This document shows, one piece after another, positions 26,964 through 40,184 of a stretch of DNA of 64,000 bases. A program made the position numbers and the translations under genes. The stretch is taken from positions 17,737,001 to 17,801,000 of the forward strand of contig OX387204.1 of the NCBI GenBank assembly GCA_947561715.1. Direction: 5' to 3'. Under the pieces are notes generated by a model. The model saw only the letters and a list, made by a program, of their open reading frames with translations, was not told the DNA's origin and made no database searches. Each line of letters begins with the position of its first letter. Positions within the stretch are counted from its first letter, which is position 1. This DNA is from Ascidia mentula. Lineage: Eukaryota > Chordata > Ascidiacea > Phlebobranchia > Ascidiidae.

Positions 26964-28576
26964 AAAAACGCAAAATTGCAATTTTTATGACTACTGTCAT
27001 TCTGGCAGAATCCGAATATGTTTCTTTAAAAAAAGTTTTCCGCATCAATGATCACCATTTCACTAGATGGTTTATAAGATATAAACGTGTTTGTTCTGTC
27101 TATGAATCACAGTACGTCTAATTATTCAAACCAAAATCAAACTGGACAGTTAGTACACAGAAGTTAAAGCCAGCATATCCCACGTTTTTCATCAGAATGG
27201 CTACAAACATCAGCGATTTTTACGTATTTCACTACAGGGTGAACATCACATCCAACGACATACCAAAATACTTTCCGCCCCCTATAATTTTTTTTTAAAT
27301 CTCTGTATCTGTCAAGAATCTAGTGCTGATTAACGGGAAGACAATTAAAATCGGTACAAATCCCAGGTATTCCATCAGAATGACTTCAAACACAAGCGAT
27401 TTTGCGTGTTTTGTTAAGGGGGTACGTCACATTCAACCGCGTGCCAAAATACTTTCCGCCCCCTATAATTTTTTAAAAATCTCTGTATCTGTTAAGAATC
27501 TAGTGCTGATTAACGGGAAAACAATTAAAATCGGTACAAATCCCAGGTATTCCATCAGAATGACTGTGTTGGAGTATCGCTATTCCCATGAAAATTTTTT
27601 TGGGGGGTTACAAAGAATATTCTGTGTACCTTGTATTTGCCTCCAATGTGTACACCAATTGACTGTCAAGAATCTAGTGCTGCTTTTTGTGCACATGAAA
27701 AGGTAGTTAAAAGGATTAGTGCTCACTGCTTATATTTCTTTTTCACACATAAATGACAGGCGTGCCATAAAACATATATAATATTAAACCCTCTGCTTGT
27801 TTAATGGATGAGTATGAACTATTTACCCTCTCTGCCAATTTTTTCAATTATATTCGTTCAGACGCGACAAGCAAAGTGCAGCTAATAATATGAATTATGT
27901 AAACTGCATACAGATGACCACTGTTGTACCTAATCACATTCACGCGAAAGGGGAAAAACCTGCGTAGACCTATGTCACAAATAGTAATTGTGAGTGACCT
28001 GCGATTACCGATTTTAATTGTTTTCCCGTTATTCAGCACTAGATTCTTGACAGATACAGAGATTTTAAAAAAATTATAGGGGCCGGAAAGTATTTTGGCA
28101 TGCGGTTGAATGTGATGTACCCCCCCTAGCAAAACACGCAAAATCGCTTGCGTTTGAAGTCATTCTGATGGAATACCTGGGATTTGTACCGATTTTAATT
28201 GTTTTCCCGTTAATCAGCACTAGATTCTTGACAGATACAGAGATTTTAAAAACATTATAGGGGGCGGAAAGTATTTTGGTACGCGGTTGAATGTGATGTT
28301 CACCCTGTAGTGAAATATGTAAAATCGCTGATGTTTGTAGCCATTCTGATGAAAAACGTGGGATTTGCTGGCGTTAATTTGTGTGTACTAACTGTCCAGT
28401 TTGATTTTGGTTTGAATAATTAGACGTACTGTGATTTATAAACCGAACAAACACGTTTGTGTCTTATAAACTATCTCGTGAAATGGTGATCATTGTTGCG
28501 GAACGCTTGTTTCGAAGAAACATATTCGGATTCTGCCAGAATGACAGTAGTCATAAAATTTGCAATTTTGCGTTTT
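26964..28576. repeat. Large foldback element: 570-bp inverted repeats with internal 183-bp direct repeats
   Basis: The left arm 26964-27536 is the reverse complement of the right arm 28010-28576. Each arm contains two copies of a unit of about 183 bp (in the left arm from cccacgttttt at about 27180 and from cccaggtattcc at about 27362, with a third partial copy), sharing ctttccgccccctataatt and aatctagtgctgattaacgg. The ends read AAAACGCAAAATTGCAA and its complement. A 470-bp spacer carries one more fragment of the unit (about 27664). No transposase frame and no target duplication seen. Long, subrepeated TIRs are typical of Foldback-type DNA elements. It lies between the divergent ADRM1 and MAGT1 genes. 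Confidence 0.9.
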
Positions 28577-29252
28577 GACCGAAGGCGCAGTCAATGGTCA
28601 AATCGCAATGTCTACTTTTTTTCGCTTCCATAATTTTAATGCACGGAATTTTAAATAATGATTAGGTTTAAAATTTCGTTCCGAAGGAACAAGGTTAACC
28701 AAAATTAAATTGGCAATTTTCTAGCGTGTATTAAAATGAAAACGAAATCTGACGATGTAAATTAAGTTTTTTTGGGTACACGTATTGTATCATTGAATCG
28801 TAGCATACTTGTGAATAATTTGATCGAGAAAATGCTAAAACCAAACACTGTTTTACCGGCATGTGGGTTTAATAAAATAGAAATGATATTTTGGATTAGA
28901 CAAACGTCATCAAAAGTGGATAACTTGTACGTGAGTGCAGGGCGGATAAATTAAACCCAATGCATTAGTTCACAAGCGTCTTAACTTTTAATTTTGACTG
29001 AAATTAACTTTCCAAAATTGTATCCTTTGACAAAACTTCTTGCTTAACGAGATACAGTTATTAGAATCAGAGTCAGCGGACCCCGTGCTGAATATAGGTG
29101 AAACCTACTTACCTTGAAGTCACTTGCAAACTTTTGTTTCTTTAACACAATATGGGTTTGTGTCGGATTGCCGACGGGTTTCATTTAGCCTACTGTAAGT
29201 TAGTGGCTAAAATTTTATTAACTTTATTACGTTTGTTTGAAGGTTAGGTTGA
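28577..29252. other. Upstream region of MAGT1/TUSC3
   Basis: AT-rich. A 60-codon frame at 28772-28954 has no support. The stretch next to 29253 should include the MAGT1 promoter; an acceptor-like tttgtttgaag lies shortly before the ATG. Confidence 0.35.
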
Positions 29253-31313
29253 ATGAATAAAATGAAGGCACTTAACTATGTGATTCTTTCCTGTTTGGTT
29301 GTGCTGATGTATTGGTGTCAAGTATCCAATTCCAAAACTAAACAGGTGATAGTTGTAATGTTTTAAACTATTTTTAATACGAAAACGCGCATAACTTTGA
29401 TTAAAAAATGATTTAATGCCCTTGTGTTGTTGGAATGAAAATTCATTGTTGGTTTGTTTTGCTACACAAGTTAAAAATGCATTCTTAATATTCTATCTTC
29501 TGTAATTCGCTTAACTTATGTTTTACTTATTGTGGTATTATTTACTGATTTGAACTCCCTATGCTTAATGTAGGAAGTTCTCAATGATAAGGTGAAGCAA
29601 CTAATGGATTGGAGTAGTCGGCGTACAGTTATTCAAATGACCGGAAGCAAGTTTTCCACTTACATTAAGTAGGTTGTATTGCTATTCCACCTAAAAAAAC
29701 ATATTTCATCTCTACACCTGTTAGAGATGATGAAAAATTAAATCAAATACGTTTTGTGCACTGTTTTGTGCAAATAATTTATAATGAAGTACACATTATG
29801 ACTGTGCTTAATAGGAGCAAACCAAAGAACTATTCTGTGATTGTGATGTTTACCGCTCTAAACCCCAAGCGAGGCTGCAGTGTGTGCCAGGAGGCAAATG
29901 ATGAATTTACAATTTTGGCAAATTCTTATCGCTTTTCTCCTTCATACGGCAACTCATTGTTCTTTGTCAGTGTTGACTTCGATGATGGCCCAGATACATT
30001 CCAGAATGTAAGTCATTGTTATATTACTGAGGAAAAAGTTGCTTTCACTTAAACTGTATTAAAACAAATGAAGAGGTTCATACCTGACAAATTATTAATT
30101 GTATTTACAGCTTGGACTAAATTCTGCACCTGCCTTTATGCATTTTCCTGCGAAAGGAAAAAGAAAAACCCAGGACACTTATGATATTCAAAGGTTGGGT
30201 TACCATGCCGACAACCTTGCTAAATGGATGGCTGAAAGAACTGAGATTGTGGTATGATTTTTATACCTTAAGAAAAACCTAGAACCTGAAAAACATGTTG
30301 TCAATAATTCTTCCAGGTTAGAATATTCCGCCCGCCTAATTACACTGGAACCGTTGTGCTTGTTCTGCTGTTTTCTCTTGCTGGAGGTTTGCTCTACGTC
30401 AGGCGAAACAGCTTGGAGTTTATTTACAACAAAACCTTTTGGGGGTCGCTTTCTATTGTAAGTGTTAATGTAAGGATGTAATCTTAACTTCCATTTCAAT
30501 GCTAACCATGTTGCATGTTTTAGTTTGTTATCCTTGCCATGACCTCAGGGCAGATGTGGAACCACATTCGTGGACCACCCTATTACCATAGAAATCCGCA
30601 GAGCGGGGCCATACATTACATTCATGGAAGTAGTCAGGGACAACTTGTTGCAGAAACTCATATTGTGATGGTCGTCAATGCAGCAATTGTTGCTGGTTTT
30701 GTTTTGTTAAATGAAGCCCATCAACCGAAGACTGATATTTCCAAACGTAAAGGTAAATATGTCAAAACATTCATAAAGTGGGCTATGTCAGGGTTTCCCA
30801 AACCTTTGTATGAGAGTTTCTTCTTTCTCAACAACAGCTTAACATAAATTGCTGGTACAGCTAATAATGCAACATGTTGGCCTGAAGGCCCCACACATGA
30901 TGTATATACAGTATATTGTCAACATCATGTGTATAGTTGTCCAGCTTTTTACTATAGTGTGAGTGTTGATCTCAGTGAATCGGAGTTGTGTATGTGGAAT
31001 TTTACCAGAGTTGTGCAGCCAATATGACAGGAAGTAGCACACAGGATTAATATGAGCAATGACTGGTGGATTGGGCTTCTTTCCAATGTAGACAACACTG
31101 ATAACATTTAAAGTGATTTTTAATCACATTGGTTTGAATTTAAGACTTCACCAGATGAAAACAACAATTGTTTGTGTTAAAGTTTTTTAAATTTTTTTAT
31201 TTTTAGTGATGGCTGTGGGAGGTTTGGTGCTGGTTGCATTCTTTTTCAGTTTGCTGATGTCAATATTTCGACAGAAATACCACGGTTACCCCTACAGTTT
31301 CCTGCTGCGTTGA
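29253..31313 (+). CDS. TUSC3: Oligosaccharyltransferase subunit MAGT1/TUSC3 (OST3/OST6)
   Basis: Seven exons in phase: 29253-29345, 29574-29668, 29815-30007, 30111-30251, 30317-30457, 30524-30752, 31207-31313; 332 aa (human MAGT1 335, TUSC3 348). A signal peptide (about residues 1-28, [16 protein letters not shown]) precedes a luminal thioredoxin-like domain with active-site CSVC, as in TUSC3 ([17 protein letters not shown]). Then [27 protein letters not shown] (TM1), [20 protein letters not shown] (invariant in the family), [17 protein letters not shown], and a last helix ending [11 protein letters not shown]. It assists N-glycosylation of cysteine-rich sites by the STT3B complex in the ER through mixed disulphides. 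It looks like the single ancestor of the two vertebrate paralogues. Intron 6 starts with a hAT-like end (tcagggtttcccaaac, about 30787). Confidence 0.97.
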
Positions 31314-33390
31314 GATTCGTGTCTCTTGCTTGCAATAAGCTTCTGTGATGCTCCAATATTTCACCAGATCCCCAGTTCATTACACTGTTTAGCCAATGCT
31401 ACATAGGGGTTTGTTAGTTAAACCGATTTATAGTATTGTCATTTTACAAAATTATTTCAAAATGTGTACTAGCCTGGTTTAGACGTTTGACATAGTTTAA
31501 ATTTATGTGGCATGTTTTGTTGGTTTTTCTGTAGGCAAGTACACACACATATACTTTTGCAGTATATTAAATGTGTTATCATTTGCTGCGTACATGCTGC
31601 TAGCCAATGCTTTTTGACATGAATTGTTTTCACAAACGCAACGCCTAATTAAACAGAAAAAAAATCGTGTATGTTGCTATAGGCACTGTTCGGTGCAGAA
31701 GATGTGCAACGACATCCAGTAAAGAATTTTTTAGTTATGTATGTTACGCGACTTACTTGTATAGTCAAACCGTACCTAATTGATATCGGCATTATTGTGC
31801 CATTCGTTTATAATGACGGAATTGTCCATGTGTTGTTAAAGTTGGCTGGTAAACATTTTGTATTGATCCGTATCTACGCTCGCGGTTTGACAAGATTCCC
31901 AGGATTAGAAAGACTCACTTCTGCATCGTGAAAACAAACGTGAAAAGTTTGCAGTTTGTTCCGCTAGATGGCGATAGAGCTACGGGAAATGGTAAGTAGA
32001 CAAGCCTGAAAGGCTGCCAGTTGAAGGTATTATATGTACAGTGGAAATTAAATGGAGATGATTCTGAACCTACAAGCTTCAGTCAAAAAAATACATTTTC
32101 TTTGATTTCGAACTGGTGGATAGAAATGAAAATATTTCTTGTTGTCGTGGACACTGTTTGTGAAACTTGTGTGTGTAATAATGTTTGCAATACTCTGGAA
32201 GATATGGAAATCGGTGTTAGATCCAAAATGAGAAACCGGATTGTGTTCACCGGCCAACTGAAACCTTTTGGTGCTGCAAAAAGATCACAAACCAAGGGAA
32301 GGTTATATGTAATCCTTTTTTAGGTAAAAAAAAGTCAGTAAAATGGTATGTCACAAATGAAGCAGGCCCAAATATCGCGGAACAAAGTTGATCTTTTTTC
32401 CATTAGAAAAAAAAAGCAAAAAAATATGTTCTAGTTACACAGCAGTTTATTTCACGCAAATATTCCAATGTAGGTAAGATCATATTAGTGCGTAAAAAAA
32501 TAGAAAATCGCCGTGCGACAATACAAATGCATCCTTCCGCGACACAGAAAAATCAATGAGCTCTTGAAACAACTTTAGAAGGGAATCGCTCGCAATCAGT
32601 GACGTCATACAAAAGTTTTATGCGAAAGACACGTACAAAGTTTTGGTTCTGAAAGTGACCGAGCTCATTTTCACAAATAAAAAGGGACTGATTGACCAGG
32701 ACTACAGACATACTCGTAAAGGCGCATAAAAAGTTATAGCAGCCATCACTGCTCGCCAGTAAAAACCAACAGGAAGAAACGGTTTGTTTAAAAAGGCACA
32801 ATTGAAGTTAATTTGGAAAGAAAACGACAAATAAAAGCCCATCATAGCTCAATACTTAATAGTGGGGATGCCAAATGTTTTTTACCTTACAGAGTTCGAA
32901 TGATTGCCACGCTTTCAAACAAAAAGTTTAATCAATAAATTGTTTATCTCATGATTGGTGATATTAGTTTGTGAAAAAAATCTCTATTTCCGTCGACATC
33001 AGACCACGTTACAGAAGGAAAATATATCATGCTGCGGAAAAATTCCTGAACATTAGGGCACAATGCCCCTGTCGACATTTCAACACTAAACAGCAAGATT
33101 TGGGCAACACCGAGGTATTCTGCGAAACAATAAATATCACAACTCTCTTCGCTTTTACATAAGTCAGTTTTAAAGGTAAAAATACGTGAAAGACTTTGGT
33201 AATGATGGACGTTCAATGAATATATCGGAAGAAGGCAAAGTGTATAAATAAACCTAATCACGTCACAGCTCTCAAACTCAATAACTGTTATGCTGAAAAA
33301 CGTTCACTCAGTTGCAAAGAATGGAACAAAATATGTTCGGCATTCGATGACTTTATCGCAAAACAAATTGGTTGTTGCGAATCGTGGCCA

Positions 33391-33576
33391 GTGTGGATCC
33401 AGGAGGGGCAATAGCCAAGAATTTGTTAAAACATTAAAAATTACGCAGTAATAGACAAAAGGGATTGGTTGTTTTTGACTGATTGTTCGTTAATTACCCG
33501 ACAAAAAACCTCATAGTCGCAATGATTTTGGTTAGTAAAGGCCCCACCTGCCCCATTAGTTAAAAGCCTGGATCAA
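33391..33576. mobile_element. Short MITE with GGATCCAGG-type ends
   Basis: Left end gtgtggatccaggaggggca; right end, reversed, gttgatccaggcttttaact followed by ggggcaggtgggg. Inverted ends around about 185 bp of AT-rich sequence. Superfamily uncertain, hAT most likely. Confidence 0.45.
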
Positions 33577-33604
33577 CATCGTTCCAAATCGTCCTTTTTC
33601 TAAC

Positions 33605-33662
33605 GTCACTTGTTGTGCGTGACACAGGTGGAAACTTCATGTTTGCGAAATTACAATATAAA
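33605..33662. repeat. Dispersed repeat, copy 1
   Basis: cacttgttgtgcgtgacac, aggtggaaa and attacaat occur in the same order and spacing at 42111-42167. Family not recognised. Confidence 0.5.
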
Positions 33663-33967
33663 ATAAAACACAATTCTGAATCAGTCCTTGGCCGAGACCG
33701 TTATTTCCTTCTATGAAAACACATTTCTAACATTCGTACCTTCGACAGCACCACGGCTCCTACACCTGTGGACGGGAAGTTTAAATTGCTATAATAGAGA
33801 AAGATGCGCCAGGTCTTTGCACAAACGAACGAAGCGTTTCACGCCCAACTGAAAAATACGAAAAGGTAAAAAATCAGCGTTGCTTTTTAGTTTATCAATC
33901 GGTCATGGACCCTTTTTGTTGGTCCCGCTCCAAAACCTTTCGTCCTTCCGTAGGTAGGTCAGGTACA

Positions 33968-36900
33968 TTAACATGCGCACATAACCTTTGTCCTAAACTC
34001 GTTGTAAATTTTGGCCCATTCGTTCTTCATGAAACCCTTCTTGATGTCGCTGCGTTTGCGCTTGTAGCCAAGGAAATGATGGGCGATCGTTTGGTTAGGA
34101 GTAATCACCATACCACTGGGCATGCCCAACTTCTCTCGTAAGATACCCGTTATCCAAACGTCATCGACGCTTAGGTGGGGCGTGCGAACCGATACGCGAA
34201 ACAGTTGTTCTACCGCCGTAACGCGAGTGCTGTAGAAACCACCCAGACACGACTTCGGATAGAACGGCCATTTGAACTCTTCCTCAGAAATGTACCACTT
34301 TTTGTACAAGCCAGTCTTGTTGCGATACGGCTGCGCTAACTCCAATGTCCTGTACGTACAGATGATGGGAAACTCAGGCCACTTGTAATTGGTTACGTTG
34401 CTGATTCCTTCGTCGACGATTTCCTGCAGTCGACCTACGTTCACCATGAAGTCGTCATCCCCAGAGGAATAAAAGTAATCTCCCGGGAGGTTGTCTTTCG
34501 CCCACTGCATACCGGCAAGCGTTTTCAGCGGCATGCTCCTAAAAACCAACCAGTTAGCAAAAGCTGCCGGTCTGTGGCCATAGCAAAAAGCGGCCATAAA
34601 ATATAAAAATACCATCACCCTGATGAAGCCACGTTGCATAGCGGGTGAAATGTCAGTAAATAAAAATTAGAGTTGAGTTTTTGCCGAAAAGTCAGATTCT
34701 TTGCAATTACAAATCCCTTACAGCAACAGAATATAAAACACCTACCGATAGTCATCAGGGCCGTCAAATATCAACAAGTCGCCGTAACGGTTCCATTCCT
34801 CAGCCAACAGACGGTTGTTGAGTCCTTTTACTTTCCCGATAACAAATACTGTGGCGAACCTCCCTGAATCCACGTGCCTCATTGACCCCCACGTCCTTCG
34901 CAGGAGTTCACGACGGATAAAATTTCCCGCCGCCGATTTAATGAAGTTCACCATCGACCATTTGTGATCTGCACCGAACATCTTTTCATTTAAAATCAGT
35001 TTTCGATTGAAAAAATGGGGTGGCATTCGATGTAAACTCTAAAAATGGGGGTGGCATTCGGTCAAAGCTGTAATATTTGTCTTGTATTCACACCAATGCA
35101 TTACTAGGGGCTTGACTACTGTTTATTCATGGTGGTACAAAACAGTGGGAATTTTATCACTTGCACAAAACATGAACATAAATTGTTCAGTGCTGTGAAC
35201 GGGTGTGCGACCATTCATTGAACAAATATGTTATGCATTGACCCTAGAGAAAAGTAAATGATGGCGAAAATCAAGTCTTTTATTGTCTGGGTTAATTTGT
35301 ATGATTGGTTGAACTCGTTTCTAAAACTGAACTTTGTGTATAACAACGTTTTGTTTCGAAGCATTTAATGATATTTGCAGGTCTCTGAATTGTGTCTTTT
35401 CCCATGACGTCATAATTCCTGCGGCACAAACGTGGTCGTGGAATTAGAGCGAAACTTTTCGGTCTTTTGTAAGTTTCCGGCAGAAACCATGTTTTTGAGG
35501 TTACTGGGTTTGGTCGTGCCGAACATGTTTGATTACGGATGCCAAAACCTTGTGGGTAGAGTTACTCGGGATTATACTCAGGCTGTTGCGCAATGTCACA
35601 AACGGTTTGTGGAAATTTCACCGACAAGCGCGGTTAATAAATGCAGCGGTGCGTTACACGAACTTGGCGTCATGAACATTTCTCTTTCGCTCGCAACTGT
35701 GGCGGTCGATACGCCTCATATATAGAGGACACATTTACATCACCACATTTAAAAGTTAAAATTGTTTTAAGAATCGCTTGCTCTGATGTTTGGAATGTTT
35801 GAGAAAGGAGAATAGGATTTGACAAAAGGACAAATCATACTTTCTATTGAAACGTATCCAGTATTGCTAAAAAATAATTACATCAACGTACGCGCAACAC
35901 TAAAGAAACACCGGTTCATGCTATTGTGCGTTTCTTAACAGCGGAATGCAAATTACGTAAACATTTCATGAAACCATCGCGTGCGAACTTACTCGGTTAT
36001 GGAGGTTATTAAAATCTAGGGCATCCTGTTATATTAATAACGGGTGACATTGGCAAAGATAGTATAACTGGTTCGGGCAGAAGTATTAAGTGCATAATTA
36101 TCAAACATACATGGATCGCATTTTTACAACAATTGCTATACTTCACTTATAACTTGGAATCAGACTAGTTTATGAAAAAAAAATATCAAAACTATGTTTT
36201 TGCGATATTTTCCCTACATGGAAACTCATTTACTCATTCATTCACACACGCACGTCTTGGCACTCTTTCATGAGGAAACGTAATCTTTAAACGTTGACAC
36301 AAGATATGACAAAGTATGTAGGAGGAACTTACGGTGTTTGGCTCCACATTCTCTCCCGCAAGTATCGTTAAAAATCGAATGCGGTTCCAGAATAAATTTG
36401 AATTGGGGTCGAACGAACGCCGTGCTTTCGGTGGCGGCTGCTTCTGTGGTTTTCTCCCGCTCACTTGCTGACGTGGTTTCCAACCTGTGTCGCTTGTGTG
36501 ACGTTTTTTTGCTGACGTTTGAAAGTGGATGTCTCGCATTGAATTTTATTTCGAACTGTGGGAGCGACCTGTTGACAAAACAACAAGACATTGCAACTTA
36601 AGTAACCAAACGCAATAGACAGAACTTTGGTGCTTTAGCCAAAGTACAGGCCAGTTTATCACCAGCACAAAACTGAACAAACGCCCACGTTTAACATTAG
36701 CTTTAATGCTGGCTACGAATCAGTATCAAAGAAATGATATTTCATTGTCTAGGAAACTCTCATTGTTTTCTATAGTGTTAAGAGCAGACTGAGCTGTGAT
36801 TCTTTTTTCTTATTGAGAAGGGCTGCTTTATCTCAAAAGGTTTTTGTCGCGATTTCCAAAGGAACCCCCGAAGGAGTCAATACGTAAGAATGTTTGCCTC

Positions 36901-39900
36901 CTTCAACAAACTCGTCTGTGATCCTTCAAGTTTCGACAGTTTCCTGTCCTGTGATGAGATGGGATTTGGTTCCCACATGGCGGCCACACATTAACGTCAA
37001 CTTGATGAACATTTAGTCTGGATTGTAACTTTGTGTTCGGATATATAAAAATGTTTACAAAAAAACGTAGATTTCCCACTGATAACTTGGGTTGGTTTTG
37101 GGATAAAGCGCTAAAATTCGTTCAAAAAGTGATGACCAGGACTGGCCTAGATTGCTACTTCATCATCCAATCAAGATGTGTTTTTTAAATATTTATATTT
37201 AGCCTATGCCGCATCCTCAGTATTCTTATTCAAATAGAATCTTGTGTTCGGAGTTGCGTTTCTGGTTTCTTTTAAGTGATAAGCAACAAGAGTTGAAGCA
37301 TACCAAGCCCTGTTGTTAGACATACTATACAACTTCTCAGAACCTTTTTGTTTGCTATCGCAAACCTATGTACACAACGCTTCGTTTGTCGTTTAAAACA
37401 TAGCGGGAATTCCCATGTTTTACTTTGCTCAACATTTAATGCACAACGTGAACATTGGTTCGAAGTTTTATTCCTTGTTAAGTTTCGTGTATAAGTGATA
37501 TGCAGCATTAAATATATTTTAGTTAATACTGATGCTTGTACTGAAATCTGTCATAGGGTTGAAACACTCTATAACCAATGTTGGCGGTCGACTAGGTACC
37601 AATACGAAACCTGTTTGTTTTATATGCAAATGCAAACCACTTGTGTCTCAACGTATCATATCTCCCACGTTGCGTGTAAATGGTCTTTTTGAAGTTTTTT
37701 ACCTAGAGTTGGAATGTCCATCAGCCTTGGTGCAAGAATATCAAGTTTCAACATAAAATCCAGAATACGTTAGTTGATTGAAAGCGGAAGTGGAATTTGT
37801 CTGCATCAAAGAGCAGACTTTCTACTGCATGATAAACTACTGGATAATTGTTGGGGTGCATATTTGCCTCGTTTCCGTCATATCTCTATACTTTGATTTG
37901 AAACTTTAAATTTTGTACTTCTGAAGGTAGTAAATAAGTTGTTCAAAACGTTCCACATGAATCCATAAGACTTGCAGGTGAACCTTTGATAACATATGGA
38001 TCTGGGTGATGACAAATACGAGCATCAGCAAGCAAAGAAGGGTGTTTACGCGGATGTAGAGTGCGAACCACCTGGCGCAAGTATTGGAGGTTGACGCAAT
38101 ATGTAATTATAACTTAAACATATTTGGAACGTCACGGGACGTGACATCATTAATGACGTCACGGCGGTGATTGCGTTTATTGCAAGTCCTAAATAACTAC
38201 AATGCCCAAACAAATTAAATCACTGTGCTTGCGCACGTTTCCATATTATTCACAAAGCGCCGCTCCTACGCGCCCAGGCGCTCGAATGGGCTCTGACGTC
38301 ATCGTTTCCCTTCCACATAGGTTGTATCTTGGCCGGGCTGGTTGATGCAAAACTTCTCCCCGACTAGCTTTTTTTAAGGCTAACTGGACAGCGATGCCAG
38401 AAAACACCAATTAAGTGGAGTTTAGTATTTTTGTTTGGACGCTCTAACAGTCAAAACCACGACTGCGTTTAAGGGTTGAAGCATTTTCAACACCCTTAAA
38501 CATTGTCCTCGCAGCTGTTATGTTCGATATTTTTACACGTGATATTACAATGTCGTTTATCAAAACATGGGCTTGGCATTGATTTTCTTTGTTGTTATAT
38601 CCCACCAAAACATATGGCACCCATAGATGATAGTTTCATAACAAAACCTCAGCAAACGTTGTGTACGTGGTCGAATGACACACGTTTTGTTTCAATATGG
38701 ATGGAAAGGTGATCACACAGCCCTTCTCCACTTCCGTTGAGTTAAACTCGTGAACCGATGCCGGGAGAGGGAAATGAGGTTTCCTATACTGCGCTTTTCC
38801 ACTTAATTTATTCACTGTCCGCCGTTTTTTTTTTAATTTTTGAGGGACGGTACGGAATGCCCACGCACTAAGGCTTGAACAGAACCGAGGAAAAAACCCA
38901 ACCCCGAAAAAGTTTTCTGCTTAGCAATAAAACTAAAGGAAGAACACAAGAAATTACGTCATGGCGTTGGCTGCTTAAACGTTTGGAAACAAGGAAAACA
39001 TTTACTCAGAGCTTCAGAATACGATATGATTGGGTACACTTCTCGTTTTGTTTTTAAACGAAATGAATTTTTTATAAGTTTGTTTTTACAAGTGTTGGAC
39101 TCAAAGTGGGACTCACAAGGCTACCAAGAAACTCAAACCAACCGTGTTTTCATTCCTCAGGGAGAAAAACAAAACAATTGCTGCCCAGGCGCTGCGTGGG
39201 TCTTTCCTGCTGCTGCATTCAATAAACAATCACTTCAAAAATAAACTCTTTGCTTCCGTGGTGTAAAATACAGGCATGTATAAACACCGTGCATGCTTGT
39301 GTGGTTATATTGTTCAACATGAGCTTATAACTGTGGATTTACATAAACCCAAGCAATGGTTTTGTGGGGTAACGTGGGAATTACTAATTGCATGTTTACC
39401 CATTGAGAAGCACTTTTCCAAAACAAACTGGATTGGCAAATCGACAAATATTTACCAAGAAGGAATGCGACAAATTTTGCCTGGGACAAATTGCCACTCC
39501 CTAAATAAATCCACAGCCAACAAGGCGATCCACTTAATGCATGGACATTTAAACTTGGATACATTTTAATGTTCAGCCCTGGCGATAATATTTATACGAC
39601 CAAAATCTCACAGTGAACTAAAAGCGCTTCGATCATTTGTCGTAGTTCCAATTCTAATTTTGCTCTTTTCTTGATTGTGTAGAAAATTGGTGAAATTCCA
39701 ATATACTACGAAGATCAAACACAATGTAACTGCATCGTTCATATGCTTGGGTCGGGCGAAGTAACGTAGATCTACTTTTTAGGTGACCATACAAAACGTC
39801 ATTACATTTCCTCAAACATAAACTAATTTGTACAACTGATTAAAGATGTTCAAACAAAACTGTTTCAGGGCAAATATCATTTCAGGACAATGTCCTGTTC

Positions 39901-40184
39901 GGTGGTAACCGACGGAACTGCCTTTAATTGTCAGCTATCCAAATATACTTAAAAAGAGCAGCTTTCAATTTTTAAACAAGAAATAAACGATTGTATTGAC
40001 ACAGATTGTTAGGCTATTTTAATGTTTGTGGAAAAATAATGGATTGAAAATGTTGAAATGTGGCTTACCTGTCTTTTCTCACAGTGTTAAGGTCAGCAGG
40101 TTGACTGAGGATGTGTAGGGTCAGTGAACAGGTTATGGCAACAGCCACGTACAGGCAAATCTGCAGACGCCTATAACGGTTCAT
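33968..40184 (-). CDS. GT31 beta-1,3-galactosyltransferase-like protein, copy 1
   Basis: Four exons, 40069-40184, 36333-36568, 34746-34968, 33968-34538, phases 2-1-2; 381 aa. Exon 1 encodes a type II Golgi-style N terminus: MNRYRRLQICLYVAVAITCS, short basic tail then membrane anchor. Exon 2 is a stem (Lys/Glu/Ala-rich) running into FVRPQFKFILEPH. Exons 3-4 hold the Galactosyl_T domain: LLRRTWGSMRH, YGDLLIFDGPDDYR, LKTLAGMQWAKDNL, the metal/UDP site YSSGDDDFMVN, WPFYPKSCLGGFYST and SVDDVWITGIL. It should transfer a hexose from a UDP-sugar in beta-1,3 linkage to a glycan in the Golgi; donor and acceptor unknown. Intron 1 is 3.5 kb, unusually long here, and carries two TGACGTCA sites (38154, 38294). 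Linking exon 1 to the rest rests on phase and order. Confidence 0.8.

Larger units (their letters stand above)
31314..33967. other. Intergenic between MAGT1/TUSC3 and the GT31 array
   Basis: About 2.65 kb without a supported gene. Frames at 31704-31931, 32021-32323 and 32944-33261 have no recognisable motif. It holds a TGACGTCA palindrome at 32600, a MITE at 33391-33576 and one copy of a dispersed repeat at about 33605-33662. Confidence 0.45.

Noticed and set aside
27323-27706. 127-codon frame encoding a repeated peptide
   Set aside because: It is simply the translation of the 183-bp direct repeats in the foldback arm; the mirrored arm gives a similar frame (27848-28141).
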